DNA of 64,000 nt from Corallincola platygyrae (GTDB taxonomy: Bacteria; Pseudomonadota; Gammaproteobacteria; Enterobacterales; Neiellaceae), in assembly GCF_039544265.1 (NCBI RefSeq), contig NZ_BAABLI010000011.1:109863-173862 (forward strand). Reading direction: 5' to 3'. The notes below the pieces were generated by a model that was not told where the DNA came from, made no database searches, and was given only the letters and a program-made list of their open reading frames with translations. The translations under genes were made by a program, and so were the position numbers. Position 1 is the first letter of the stretch, and every line of letters starts with the position of its first letter. Of the stretch, positions 7,766 to 16,572 are shown piece after piece.

Positions 7766-9655
7766 CTAAAGCTCTACGCGGTCACCTTTGAGTTCAAGCC
7801 ACTCTTTGCGGTCTGAAGAACGCTTCTTCGCCAGCAACATATCCATTACTGCCAGCGTCTGATCGGCATCATCGACGGTCAGCTGTACCAAGCGGCGAGT
7901 GTTAGGATCCATGGTTGTTTCACGAAGCTGAAGCGGGTTCATCTCACCCAAACCTTTGAATCGCGTCACCTGGATCTTACCGCGTTTTTTTTCTGCTTCG
8001 ATGCGATCCAAAATGCCCTGCTTCTCAGGCTCATCCAATGCGTAGTAAACCTCTTTGCCAACATCAACCCGGTACAACGGCGGCATGGCGACGTAAATAT
8101 GCCCTTCCTGAACCAGATGACGGAAGTGACGCAGGAATAGCGCGCATAAAAGCGTGGCGATGTGCAACCCATCAGAGTCTGCATCGGCAAGAATACAAAT
8201 CTTGCCGTAGCGCAGACCTGAGGTATCGACAGAATCTGGGTCCATGCCGATAGCCACTGAAATATCGTGAACCTCTTGAGACGCCAGGATCTGGCCACTG
8301 TCCACTTCCCACGTATTCAGGATCTTACCGCGCAATGGCATTACCGCCTGAAATTCTCGATCCCTGGCTTGTTTGGCAGATCCACCTGCCGAGTCCCCTT
8401 CCACCAGGAACAGCTCACTCTGGGCCGGATCATCCGATGCACAATCGGTGAGTTTGCCCGGTAGTTGTGGGCCTGACGTGACCTTTTTGCGGACCACCTT
8501 TTTAGCCGCACGCATGCGCCGCTGGGCACTGCTAATACACACATCTGCCAACAGCTCCGCAATGTCCGTATGCTCGTTGAGCCAGAGACTGAACGAGTCT
8601 TTGACCACACCGGAAACAAAAGCCGCACACTGCCGCGAAGACAGTCTTTCTTTAGTTTGACCGGCAAACTGTGGATCCTGCATTTTTACGGATAGGATAT
8701 AGCTACAGCGATCCCAGATATCATCTGGAGTGAGTTTGACGCCCCGTGGCAGCAGGTTGCGGAACTCACAGAACTCTCGCATCGATTCAAGCAACCCGTT
8801 ACGCAAACCATTTACGTGGGTTCCGCCCTGTGCAGTTGGAATCAGGTTGACGTAACTTTCGCCAATATTTTCGCCACCTTCAGGCAGCCAGGTAACAGCC
8901 CAGTCCACCTCTTCATGTTCTGAGCGGAACTCGCCGGTAAATGGGTTTTCAGGCAGAGATGGAAAGGCTTTGACACTCTCACGAAGATAATCACGCAAAC
9001 CATCTTCATAATGCCACTCAACTATTTCGCCATTGACCTTGTCATTCAGCTTAATTCGCAGGCCGGGACAAAGAACTGCTTTCGCTTTCAGATTGTGCTT
9101 CAGCTTAGAGACTGAGAATTTAAAACTGTCGAAGTAGCTGGGATCAGGCCAAAACTGTACTCGAGTGCCGGTATTGCGCTTACCAACCGTACCAGTGACT
9201 TCCAGCTCTTTAACCTTGGCGCCATTCTCGAATGCAATTTCATGCATTTGGCCATCTCGACGTACCGCCACTTCCACTCGGGTAGATAGCGCGTTAACGA
9301 CCGAGATGCCTACCCCGTGCAAACCGCCAGAAAACTGATAGTTGCTGTTTGAGAACTTACCGCCAGCATGCAGACGACAAAGGATCAGTTCAACACCACT
9401 CACGCCTTCCTCGGGGTGAATGTCCACCGGCATCCCGCGACCATCGTCGATCACTTCCAACGATTGATCAGGGTGCAATATCACCTGGACCTGCGTTGCA
9501 AAACCAGCCAGTGCTTCGTCCACACTATTGTCGATGACTTCCTGGCCCAAGTGGTTAGGCCGGGTCGTATCCGTATACATACCTGGTCTACGTTGAACGG
9601 GCTCTAACCCACTGAGCACTTCAATCGCATCGGCGGTATATTGCTGGTCACTCAT
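7766..9655 (-). CDS. parE: DNA topoisomerase IV subunit B
   Basis: ParE supplies the ATPase and TOPRIM domains of topoisomerase IV. Its 629 residues match the 630 of E. coli. The GHKL ATPase shows EVIDNSVDEALAG, DDGRGMP and GGLHGVGISVVNALS. The TOPRIM part shows LVEGDSAGGSA and the metal-binding ADADSDGLHIATLL. MPLRGKILNTWEV is the conserved segment around the quinolone-interacting region. It is the last gene of the nudF-yqiB-cpdA-yqiA-parE series, with an 88-base gap after yqiA, the same order as in E. coli and Pseudomonas. ParC is not adjacent: three c-di-GMP genes intervene. Confidence 0.98.
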   Translation of the reverse strand: MSDQQYTADAIEVLSGLEPVQRRPGMYTDTTRPNHLGQEVIDNSVDEALAGFATQVQVILHPDQSLEVIDDGRGMPVDIHPEEGVSGVELILCRLHAGGKFSNSNYQFSGGLHGVGISVVNALSTRVEVAVRRDGQMHEIAFENGAKVKELEVTGTVGKRNTGTRVQFWPDPSYFDSFKFSVSKLKHNLKAKAVLCPGLRIKLNDKVNGEIVEWHYEDGLRDYLRESVKAFPSLPENPFTGEFRSEHEEVDWAVTWLPEGGENIGESYVNLIPTAQGGTHVNGLRNGLLESMREFCEFRNLLPRGVKLTPDDIWDRCSYILSVKMQDPQFAGQTKERLSSRQCAAFVSGVVKDSFSLWLNEHTDIAELLADVCISSAQRRMRAAKKVVRKKVTSGPQLPGKLTDCASDDPAQSELFLVEGDSAGGSAKQARDREFQAVMPLRGKILNTWEVDSGQILASQEVHDISVAIGMDPDSVDTSGLRYGKICILADADSDGLHIATLLCALFLRHFRHLVQEGHIYVAMPPLYRVDVGKEVYYALDEPEKQGILDRIEAEKKRGKIQVTRFKGLGEMNPLQLRETTMDPNTRRLVQLTVDDADQTLAVMDMLLAKKRSSDRKEWLELKGDRVEL

Positions 9656-9743
9656 CTGTCTGGCTCTTATCTGTTCTGGCTTTAATGGGGTTCATCTGCT
9701 TAAGGCGGATAATGGTGGCGATGGGGTCAATAGATGTCAATCA

Positions 9744-10337
9744 TCAGCCAGTATCGGTTTGCTCATCTGCGTGGTACAGGTCATAAAATGAAAACATCTC
9801 GGGCAAATATTGCTCAAACATGGTGAATAGGTGGTCTCCTCCCGGAACGACACACTGCCTGGCGCCACGATAGAAGTTCTCTGCCTGCCGATAATCCAAC
9901 ACCTCGTCTCCTGATGTCATCAGTACAAGATATCGCTCAACAGAGATACTGGAGGGCTGTAACTGGACCAACTCCTCGATATGTGTCTGATTCAGGATAT
10001 ATGTTTCGCCCGTATATGGGTTGGTGTGTTCGCCGAGCGCCTGGCTTAATAGCATGGCTGGTGTCACCGCAGGATTGACCAAAACGCTGGGAATCGCCAC
10101 TTTTTCAGACAACAGAGTCGCAAAAAAACCGCCGAGCGAACTGCCAACACAGGCACGAATTTTTTGTTCGGCGACCAATCGAGTCAGTTGTGCCCAGCAC
10201 GCGGCAGGCGTACTGGAGAGCTGGGGGGCAATCAGCTGCCAATCAGGCCGTTGGTCGTTCAGATAGTCCCGCAGAACCTCTGCTTTAGCTGAGCGGGAAG
10301 AGCTGTTAAAACCGTGCAGATAAAGCAGATTAGGCAT
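9744..10337 (-). CDS. yqiA: YqiA-type alpha/beta-hydrolase esterase
   Basis: A 197-residue single-domain esterase of the YqiA family (acyl-CoA or short-chain ester hydrolysis; physiological substrate unsettled). The oxyanion segment YLHGFNSS, nucleophile elbow VGSSLGGFFA, acid in SGDEVLDY and histidine in GGDHLF complete the catalytic set. The start codon overlaps the cpdA stop by one base (TAATG), implying translational coupling. The operon position between cpdA and parE is conserved across gammaproteobacteria. Confidence 0.93.
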   Translation of the reverse strand: MPNLLYLHGFNSSSRSAKAEVLRDYLNDQRPDWQLIAPQLSSTPAACWAQLTRLVAEQKIRACVGSSLGGFFATLLSEKVAIPSVLVNPAVTPAMLLSQALGEHTNPYTGETYILNQTHIEELVQLQPSSISVERYLVLMTSGDEVLDYRQAENFYRGARQCVVPGGDHLFTMFEQYLPEMFSFYDLYHADEQTDTG

Positions 10338-11167
10338 TAATACCCTTTGCTTTCCATATTGGGAGCGAATGGGTTTTTCTTTAGTCTGTGCACCTGAGTT
10401 TCGATATCACCGTTATCTAGCAAAGTAAGTTTGCGGTATCCGGGCGCCAGCGTATCCAGAGTGAACTGGTCGCACTTGGGCTTAAACTGAATGCAGGTTG
10501 ACGGGGTAGAGATCAGCTTTAACCCTTGCTGTTTTAGTTCCATTTCCTGATGCACATGTCCCCAGACAATGCCTCTGACCTGGGGTTTGCCAGCTAACAA
10601 TGACAGGAATTGCTCACCATTCTTGAGTTTATGTTGATCTAACCAACGACACTCCATGGGTACAGGGTTGTGATGAAGCATCACCAAACAGTGTTTGGCG
10701 GGATACTCTGCTATCGCATTCTCAACAAACTTCAATTGCTGTTCGGATAGGAAGCCATAGGTATGTTTCTTCACCTGACTATCCAGCAGCAAAACCTGCC
10801 ACAGCGGAAACACGATCTGTTTTGCGCAATGTAAAGTAGGGCTATTCAGCTCCGTCGCCATGATAGAGGCATCATCATGGTTTCCAGGGATCCAATAACA
10901 AGGTGTCTGAAAACGCGCCATGCCATGGGCAAACGCGGCATAGGAGCGCTCTGAATCGTCCTGAGAGATATCTCCAGTTGCCAGGAAGGCGTCTACGGAT
11001 TCATTGTTCGCGGCAATAAGGTCCAGCACAGCGTGAAAACTGTCACGTGTATTAACACCCAGCAGCGCCTTTTCCGGGCTGCCAAATAGATGCGTATCTG
11101 TAATCTGAAGTAGTTGAGGAGACTGCCGACCGCCTGGCAGAGTAACCTCAACTTTTACCATTTCCAC
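10337..11167 (-). CDS. cpdA: 3',5'-cyclic AMP phosphodiesterase
   Basis: A class III calcineurin-like metallophosphoesterase that hydrolyses cAMP and so damps CRP signalling. All metal-binding blocks are visible in order: ITDTHLF, ATGDISQD, IPGNHDD, MLHHNP and GHVHQE. Its 276 residues match E. coli CpdA. The first codon is GTG; an ATG two codons later is equally possible because neither has a strong Shine-Dalgarno. It lies five bases after yqiB and overlaps yqiA, so the series is one transcription unit. Confidence 0.95.
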   Translation of the reverse strand: MEMVKVEVTLPGGRQSPQLLQITDTHLFGSPEKALLGVNTRDSFHAVLDLIAANNESVDAFLATGDISQDDSERSYAAFAHGMARFQTPCYWIPGNHDDASIMATELNSPTLHCAKQIVFPLWQVLLLDSQVKKHTYGFLSEQQLKFVENAIAEYPAKHCLVMLHHNPVPMECRWLDQHKLKNGEQFLSLLAGKPQVRGIVWGHVHQEMELKQQGLKLISTPSTCIQFKPKCDQFTLDTLAPGYRKLTLLDNGDIETQVHRLKKNPFAPNMESKGY

Positions 11168-11172
11168 TGGGT

Positions 11173-11637
11173 TTAGTCGCTTTTTCCTGAAACTGAGCTC
11201 GATGGCATCAAATCTGCGGCGCTGTAGCCAAACCGTTTACTGTGCTGTAGCCATTCCGCAAGAAATTGATTAACCTGGATTTTTTCGTCTTTATGAAGCA
11301 TATTTTTATTAGGATAATCATATCTTGGCTTGAGCCTGGAAATCTGCTGACTAGTTAACACTTCTGCAACGCGAGCATCGTGGTACAACCTGACGGTCAT
11401 ATGAGGAAGCATAAAGGAGGCTGCACCGTCCCTTTTCTGTTCAAGACCAACGGTGCAGGTATACTTGGTTTCTTCGATAAGAGAAAGTTCTACCTGGGTG
11501 TGCGAATCAAGCGCCCAATGCAGTCTATCCCCTGGTTGACACAGTCGCTTTACCAGCAGACCCAGCGTCACATAGTTGCGTTCGCAACATCTGAGAAATG
11601 CCGGAAGGTCAGGTTGATAGCGACGTATCTCTTTCAT
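11173..11637 (-). CDS. yqiB: YqiB family protein (DUF1249)
   Basis: A 154-residue soluble protein of the YqiB/DUF1249 family, found almost always between nudF and cpdA as here. Visible family hallmarks include RYQPDLPAFLRCCERNY near the N terminus and RLKPRYDYPNKNMLHKDEK near the C terminus. No catalytic motif or membrane segment is seen and the biochemical role is unknown. It starts two bases after the nudF stop and ends five bases before cpdA, indicating co-transcription. Confidence 0.92.
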   Translation of the reverse strand: MKEIRRYQPDLPAFLRCCERNYVTLGLLVKRLCQPGDRLHWALDSHTQVELSLIEETKYTCTVGLEQKRDGAASFMLPHMTVRLYHDARVAEVLTSQQISRLKPRYDYPNKNMLHKDEKIQVNQFLAEWLQHSKRFGYSAADLMPSSSVSGKSD

Positions 11638-11639
11638 CG

Positions 11640-12275
11640 CTATTTGCTCGTCCAGCGCTGACGCAAATTGTCACCATGCAGCTGCAACCACTGTAATGCA
11701 ATGATCGTCGCTGCATTATCAACTTGCCCGGATGAAAGCAGGTCGATGGCTTGTTCTCGACTCACTACCTGCACCCTGATATCTTCATGTTCGTCGGCCA
11801 AGCCGTGAAGACCGCCCGCTCCGTGACTATCTATCTCACCAACATAGATTTCTAGTCTTTCGGTGGTACCACCGGGGCTCGCTAGATAGCTATGCAGGTG
11901 CTCCAATCGGCCCAGTTTAAGCCCCGCCTCCTCTTCGGCTTCACGATGAGCCACCTCTTCGCTGGATTCTCCCTGTTCAACAATGCCCGCCACCAGTTCA
12001 TATAACCAAGGATGCTCAGAGGTGGCCAACGCTCCTACTCGGAACTGCTCCTGGATCACAACCGTATCAGCGACAGGGTCATATGGCAGCAGCACAACCG
12101 CGTGGCCGCGTTCAAATACTTCCCTATCCATAGGTTCACTCCAACCGCCAGCAAACAGGCGGTGGCGCAAACGGTACTTCACCATTGAGAAAAAGCCTTG
12201 ATATAGGGTCTCAGTGGCGATCAGTTCAACGTCATTTTTGCCAAATCGCTGCGCATTAAAACTTAATCCCGACAA
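11640..12275 (-). CDS. nudF: ADP-ribose pyrophosphatase
   Basis: A Nudix hydrolase that cleaves ADP-ribose to AMP and ribose-5-phosphate. The Nudix box runs GIVEQGESSEEVAHREAEEE-AGL at about residues 95-118, and the SPGGTTE segment of the ADP-ribose-specific subfamily follows. Length 211 residues (E. coli 209). The start is TTG, supported by AAAGGA ending seven bases upstream. It is the first gene of the series leading to parE and is divergent from tolC, with 221 bases between them for both promoters. Confidence 0.95.
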   Translation of the reverse strand: MSGLSFNAQRFGKNDVELIATETLYQGFFSMVKYRLRHRLFAGGWSEPMDREVFERGHAVVLLPYDPVADTVVIQEQFRVGALATSEHPWLYELVAGIVEQGESSEEVAHREAEEEAGLKLGRLEHLHSYLASPGGTTERLEIYVGEIDSHGAGGLHGLADEHEDIRVQVVSREQAIDLLSSGQVDNAATIIALQWLQLHGDNLRQRWTSK

Positions 12276-12377
12276 TGGACAATCCTTTAACTAAACTTGT
12301 TCGTGATTTAGCCATTATCAGCGTGGCTTGATCTCATCACAAGTGAACAACTTCGCTGCTAAAAAATTTCTGTTACA

Positions 12378-12407
12378 CTTGAGACAAACAATATGTGGTA
12401 TCTCAAG
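12378..12407. promoter_or_regulatory. Inverted repeat upstream of tolC, candidate operator
   Basis: CTTGAGA (12378-12384) and TCTCAAG (12401-12407) form a perfect 7-bp inverted repeat with a 16-base spacer, in the nudF-tolC divergent region about 90 bases before the tolC start. The spacing would fit a dimeric regulator or a promoter-overlapping stem. No known consensus was recognised. Confidence 0.3.
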
Positions 12408-12496
12408 GATATACTGCGTTTTGATAAGCATAAGACCCAATATGGCGTTCTGCCGATGGGCCAACTCTTTTTAGACTTGAAGGAAGACAGAAGACA

Positions 12497-13813
12497 ATGG
12501 TCAAGAAGCCCCTTTCTTTTGCTGTAGCCGTGGCATTGGGTGGAATCTCCTGTGCTGCACAGGCTGACAATATCTGGCAGATCTACGAGAAATCACTGGA
12601 ATCAGATCCTGTGATCCTTCGCGCGGCAGCCCAGCGTCAGGAAGCATTTGAAGCAATTACCGAAGCACGAGCACCATTGTTGCCACAGATATCTGTGACT
12701 GGTCAGTATACAGATACCAGTAGTAACAGGGATTTTCGTGAAAGCGATGGCACCAGTGCCACCGTCGGATTGACTCAGGAAATATACCGCCAGGAAAGCT
12801 GGATCACTCTGGACTTAGCAGAAAAAAGCGCACACCAGGCAGATGTGAACTACAACTTACAGCTTCAAAACCTGATGCTGCGAGTCTCACAAGCCTATTT
12901 TGACGTTTTGCAAGCGATGGACGACGTTGAGTTTATCGCCGCAGAGAAACGTGCAATTGAACGCCAACTTGAGCAAACCAAGCAGCGTTTTGCTGTTGGT
13001 CTGACAGCAATTACCGACGTTCATGAAGCCCAAGCGGAATATGACCGTTCAGTAGCGGATGAGATCGTTCAGCTGAACGTCCTCGAAAACAGCTACGAAG
13101 GTTTACGTGTTCTGACTGGCCTTAGCCACCGCGATCTGGACGTGTTGAATACTGAGTTGTTCTCACCGACCAAACCGCAACCAGAGTCTTCAGATGGCTG
13201 GCAAAAAATCGCAACCGATCAGAACCTTTCATTAGCTGTTTCACGAGTAGCAACCGATATCGCCAAGCAGAACATTGATTTGGCAGCGGCTGGCCATATG
13301 CCAACGTTCAGTCTGTTTGCTCAACATGACACCTCAAATGTCGAGCCAGATTTTGATAGCGGCAGACCTGATAGTTACGACGACACCACTATCGGCGTCC
13401 AGGTGTCTGTGCCAATCTACACTGGCGGTGCCATCAGTTCGAGAGAGCGCCAGGCACAACACGCGTTTGTTGCGACCAGTGAACAGATGAACGAAACCTA
13501 TCGTGAAGTGAATCGTTCCACTATCAACAACTACAACAACGTGATTGCCTCAATCAGTGCTATTCGCGCGTTTGAGCAAACGGTTGTCTCTCGTGTCAGT
13601 GCGTTGGAAGCTACTGAAGCGGGCTTCGAGGTGGGTACACGTACCATCGTTGACGTATTGGATGCGACTCGTAACCTCTATGATGCTAAGCGCCAACTGT
13701 CTCAAGCGCGTTACTCATACATCCTTAGCGTACTGCAGCTGAAATTCTCAGCTGGTAACCTGACTGAGCAGGATCTGCAGGACATCAACAAAGGTCTACA
13801 GCGTCCGTCATAA
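12497..13813 (+). CDS. tolC: Outer-membrane efflux/secretion channel
   Basis: TolC is the trimeric outer-membrane duct for RND, MFS and type I export systems. The protein has 438 residues with a cleavable signal (MVKKPLSFAVAVALGGISCAAQA) and two internally repeated OEP units, each rich in the long-helix pattern. Examples are DPVILRAAAQRQEAFEAITEARAPLLPQIS-type N-terminal sequence and VGTRTIVDVLDATRNLYDAK near the C terminus. The location next to nudF matches E. coli. It is monocistronic, ending in a strong terminator. It could serve the RND pump at 59658-63871, which has no dedicated outer-membrane gene here. Confidence 0.95.
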   Translation: MVKKPLSFAVAVALGGISCAAQADNIWQIYEKSLESDPVILRAAAQRQEAFEAITEARAPLLPQISVTGQYTDTSSNRDFRESDGTSATVGLTQEIYRQESWITLDLAEKSAHQADVNYNLQLQNLMLRVSQAYFDVLQAMDDVEFIAAEKRAIERQLEQTKQRFAVGLTAITDVHEAQAEYDRSVADEIVQLNVLENSYEGLRVLTGLSHRDLDVLNTELFSPTKPQPESSDGWQKIATDQNLSLAVSRVATDIAKQNIDLAAAGHMPTFSLFAQHDTSNVEPDFDSGRPDSYDDTTIGVQVSVPIYTGGAISSRERQAQHAFVATSEQMNETYREVNRSTINNYNNVIASISAIRAFEQTVVSRVSALEATEAGFEVGTRTIVDVLDATRNLYDAKRQLSQARYSYILSVLQLKFSAGNLTEQDLQDINKGLQRPS

Positions 13814-13834
13814 TTTTGCATGGGTACCTAGTAA

Positions 13835-13861
13835 AAAAAGCCACCGCCAAGGTGGCTTTTT
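13835..13861 (+). terminator. Rho-independent terminator of tolC
   Basis: Stem GCCACC/GGTGGC (13840-13845 with 13851-13856) around loop GCCAA, extended by five A-T pairs and ending in TTTTT. It lies 22 bases after the tolC stop. Confidence 0.92.
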
Positions 13862-14010
13862 GCTATCAACTGTTCTCTATCAACCTACCGGCCGCCAAGC
13901 TTACCAATGCTCACTTTACAATCACGCTGAAAGGGATAAAATCGTCAAAATAACAACAACATGCCCCTTTAAGCAGTAGGGATCACTGACCCACTTTCCA
14001 GAGAGTGACC

Positions 14011-14385
14011 ATGGCAAAAGGATTGCTGATACTAGTACTCGTCGCTTCCGTATACTTTTTAATGCGTTATCGGCAAAAAACCAAAACCGTCATCAATGCT
14101 GACGACGGAGACTTTCACGCTGTTTCTATCGAAAATGGATTAATTTGCTGCTCCCAGGCGGAGAAGCTCCAAAATAAACGCTTCTTAAGCCACGAGGCAC
14201 CTAAAATCCCTCTTCCGGGCTGCGATCAATCGGTATGTAACTGCCGATACAAACACTTCACCGATCGACGAAATCCAAATAATGACCGCCGAGATCACTT
14301 CAGTACCAGGCAAGAGCTTTATCAGGTAAGCACCGACACCGAACGCCGTAAAGTGAGAGATCGGAGAAAACTAAAGCGGTCCTAA
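14011..14385 (+). CDS. Small membrane-anchored Cys/Arg-rich protein, function unknown
   Basis: A 124-residue protein starting with a membrane anchor (AKGLLILVLVASVYFLM), then a short linker. The core carries CCSQAEKL, RFLSHEAPKIPLPGC and VCNCRYKHFTDRR, followed by repeated DRR/ERR clusters. The Cys pattern C-x5-C-x-C with a following His is reminiscent of a metal site, but no known domain was identified. Similar conserved hypothetical proteins seem to occur in related bacteria (from memory). The ATG at 14011 is preferred over GTG at 14005 because GAGAG sits five bases upstream of it. Confidence 0.75.
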   Translation: MAKGLLILVLVASVYFLMRYRQKTKTVINADDGDFHAVSIENGLICCSQAEKLQNKRFLSHEAPKIPLPGCDQSVCNCRYKHFTDRRNPNNDRRDHFSTRQELYQVSTDTERRKVRDRRKLKRS

Positions 14386-14468
14386 CGCACAAATTTCCTA
14401 CACTGGCGTGCATCTGTTAAGATCACGCCTCGTTTACAATCCCCTTCGGCAGTTATTAGGCAATTCGC

Positions 14469-16352
14469 GTGTCTGCATTTAAATGTGTCATCCTGCTCTC
14501 GATCAGCCTAATAACCAGTTATTGCTTTCCGGTAAATGCAGCAGACTCCTCATTTTCGGTGCTGGAAAAACTACTAAGTAAAAGCACTAGTCATACGGAA
14601 TCGGTGCAAACTCTAGAGAGATATCGTAGCGACCTATCTAAATGGTCAGTGCTAGAGCAGGCGCGCTTTTATATCAAGCTCGCCGATCACCAAACAGAAC
14701 TTAGTCAGTTCGCAGAAGCAGAAGAGAACTATTCCCGAGGCATTGGCATATTAACACCACTCGGCGCTTCTCAACCGCTGATACACGCGCTTACCGAACG
14801 CTCTTATGTTCGTTACATCAAAACCTATGACAAAAGCTTTTACTGCCCTGACAGGGTACTGGCAGCTGAATATGCCCGCGAACTCCAAGATCAGGATACT
14901 TTGGTAAAAGCCCTGACCCAGTTGGCGTTTTGTTACAATAACCGAGCGCAATTTGAGTCTGGATTGAAGCTGCTGCAGGAAGCTCTTGCCATTGCCTATG
15001 ATGCAGAACTGACACCAAACCGAATAGCAATGATCTACAACGCAACCGCGCTAATCTATCAAAAAATTGAACTCAATGCGGAAGCCTATCACTACCTGCT
15101 CAAGGCATACCAAAAGTGGGCTTCGGTCGATGACAAAATAGATATGCTCAGTATGCTGCATGGCTTGGTGGCCTCGGCAATTAAGCTTGGCGACTGGGAG
15201 TTGGCAGATAAACATGTCGAAGAGATGTTCGCACTGGCAAATCGCTCTCCTGAGCACACAGACTTTACCTTTTTTGCCTACTTTAATGCGGGCAGAGCGG
15301 CACTGGCTAAGAGAGAACTATCCACCGCAGTGGAACAACTGAATGTCGCACTGGCTCGACAAGAAGATACCGCCGAAAAGTTCTTTGTCTGGTTAACCCA
15401 TGCTACTTTGGCTGAAACCCACCTGCGCAGTGGTGACTGGGAGCAAGCCAATGAACAGGCTGAAGCCTTCCTGGCTAACCCCAATATCAGCGATGACCTG
15501 GGATATTGGAAAGCGCTTTGCGAAGCAATCATTGCCGCCAAAATACAGGATGGTCAAACAGCACTGCTAAAAGTCTTAAGCATTGCTGACAGCGAGAGAA
15601 AGCAGAAGATCGACTTTATTAATGACGCTGCGCTAAGGGCAACACACAGCCACTCCGAAAAGCTGACGCAATTTGAAAACCAGCTATTGACCAAAGAGGT
15701 TGAAATCAATCGGCTGGCACTGGCAAACGAGCGGGATCAACGCAAAATCGCCTACCTGACCATCACTGTGATTGTCGTGTTCACACTGGGCCTATCGGCA
15801 GCTTTATTCTTCCTGATTCGCTCGCGCAGACTGCTTCAACACAGAGCACAAACCGATTTTCTGACTGGCGTAGCAAACCGCCGTTATATCATGGAGCAGG
15901 CCGAGCGCATCATTGATCGCGCTGCACATCGAGGTGATAACCTGTCAGTCATTCTATTTGATATTGACCACTTTAAGCGGATCAATGACACATATGGTCA
16001 CCAAGCAGGCGATAAAGCGATTAAGCAGATCGCTGATGTCACCATTGGCTCTTTACGCCCCGGAGATATATTAGGCCGTGTTGGTGGCGAAGAGTTTTTG
16101 GTGGTACTGCCTGCGGCGGGCCAAAAGCAAGCACTGGAAGTGGCAGAGCGGCTGCGTAATGCGGTGGCATGCCATCCTCTTGATATGAACAAACAGAAGA
16201 TCCAGGTAACTATCAGCCTGGGCGTCAGCACTTTGAAGTCGGATTGTTCGACACTAACAGCTCTGATGCATGCCGCCGATGACGCCCTCTATCAAGCGAA
16301 AGGCGCGGGTCGAAACTGTACCCAAGTCGCATCGCAGCCACAACTCGCCTAA
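14469..16352 (+). CDS. Exported TPR-repeat diguanylate cyclase
   Basis: A 627-residue protein with a signal sequence (1-24), TPR-like helical repeats (about 40-380), coiled coil, a transmembrane helix (about 428-450) and a cytoplasmic GGDEF domain (about 458-620). The active site is canonical: FDIDHFKRINDTYGH and GRVGGEEF (539-543). The product-inhibition site RPGD (530-533) lies five residues upstream. It should therefore make c-di-GMP and be feedback-inhibited, with the TPR part sensing a periplasmic ligand or protein (inference). The GTG start follows TAGG nine bases upstream. It shares architecture and length with 3323-5212, whose active site is degenerate. Confidence 0.92.
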   Translation: MSAFKCVILLSISLITSYCFPVNAADSSFSVLEKLLSKSTSHTESVQTLERYRSDLSKWSVLEQARFYIKLADHQTELSQFAEAEENYSRGIGILTPLGASQPLIHALTERSYVRYIKTYDKSFYCPDRVLAAEYARELQDQDTLVKALTQLAFCYNNRAQFESGLKLLQEALAIAYDAELTPNRIAMIYNATALIYQKIELNAEAYHYLLKAYQKWASVDDKIDMLSMLHGLVASAIKLGDWELADKHVEEMFALANRSPEHTDFTFFAYFNAGRAALAKRELSTAVEQLNVALARQEDTAEKFFVWLTHATLAETHLRSGDWEQANEQAEAFLANPNISDDLGYWKALCEAIIAAKIQDGQTALLKVLSIADSERKQKIDFINDAALRATHSHSEKLTQFENQLLTKEVEINRLALANERDQRKIAYLTITVIVVFTLGLSAALFFLIRSRRLLQHRAQTDFLTGVANRRYIMEQAERIIDRAAHRGDNLSVILFDIDHFKRINDTYGHQAGDKAIKQIADVTIGSLRPGDILGRVGGEEFLVVLPAAGQKQALEVAERLRNAVACHPLDMNKQKIQVTISLGVSTLKSDCSTLTALMHAADDALYQAKGAGRNCTQVASQPQLA

Positions 16353-16370
16353 CCTATACTTACATTTTTT

Positions 16371-16422
16371 CCTGCTATCTGCGCCTGCTCTCTATGCCTG
16401 CCTTCCTGCTATGCCCTGCTAT
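16371..16422 (+). repeat. Cluster of short CCTGCTAT repeats
   Basis: CCTGCTAT occurs at 16371, 16405 and 16415, with partial copies (CCTGC) at 16384 and 16397, all within 52 bases. It lies in the 220-base gap upstream of the tubulin-like gene and just after a GGDEF gene. It could be binding-site iteration or simple low-complexity drift. No regulator is recognised. Confidence 0.35.
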
Positions 16423-16572
16423 AGTTAACTGGGTCTTATCAAGGGATCTTTGATAAATGGCTGACTTATTGAAATCTAGATAGAAAACTTGATCATATGT
16501 CGATTTTTTTTACACGAGATTGCAGTAGAGTCATAGATTAAACCCAATAATCTGTTCGTGAGGGGAGTATCG

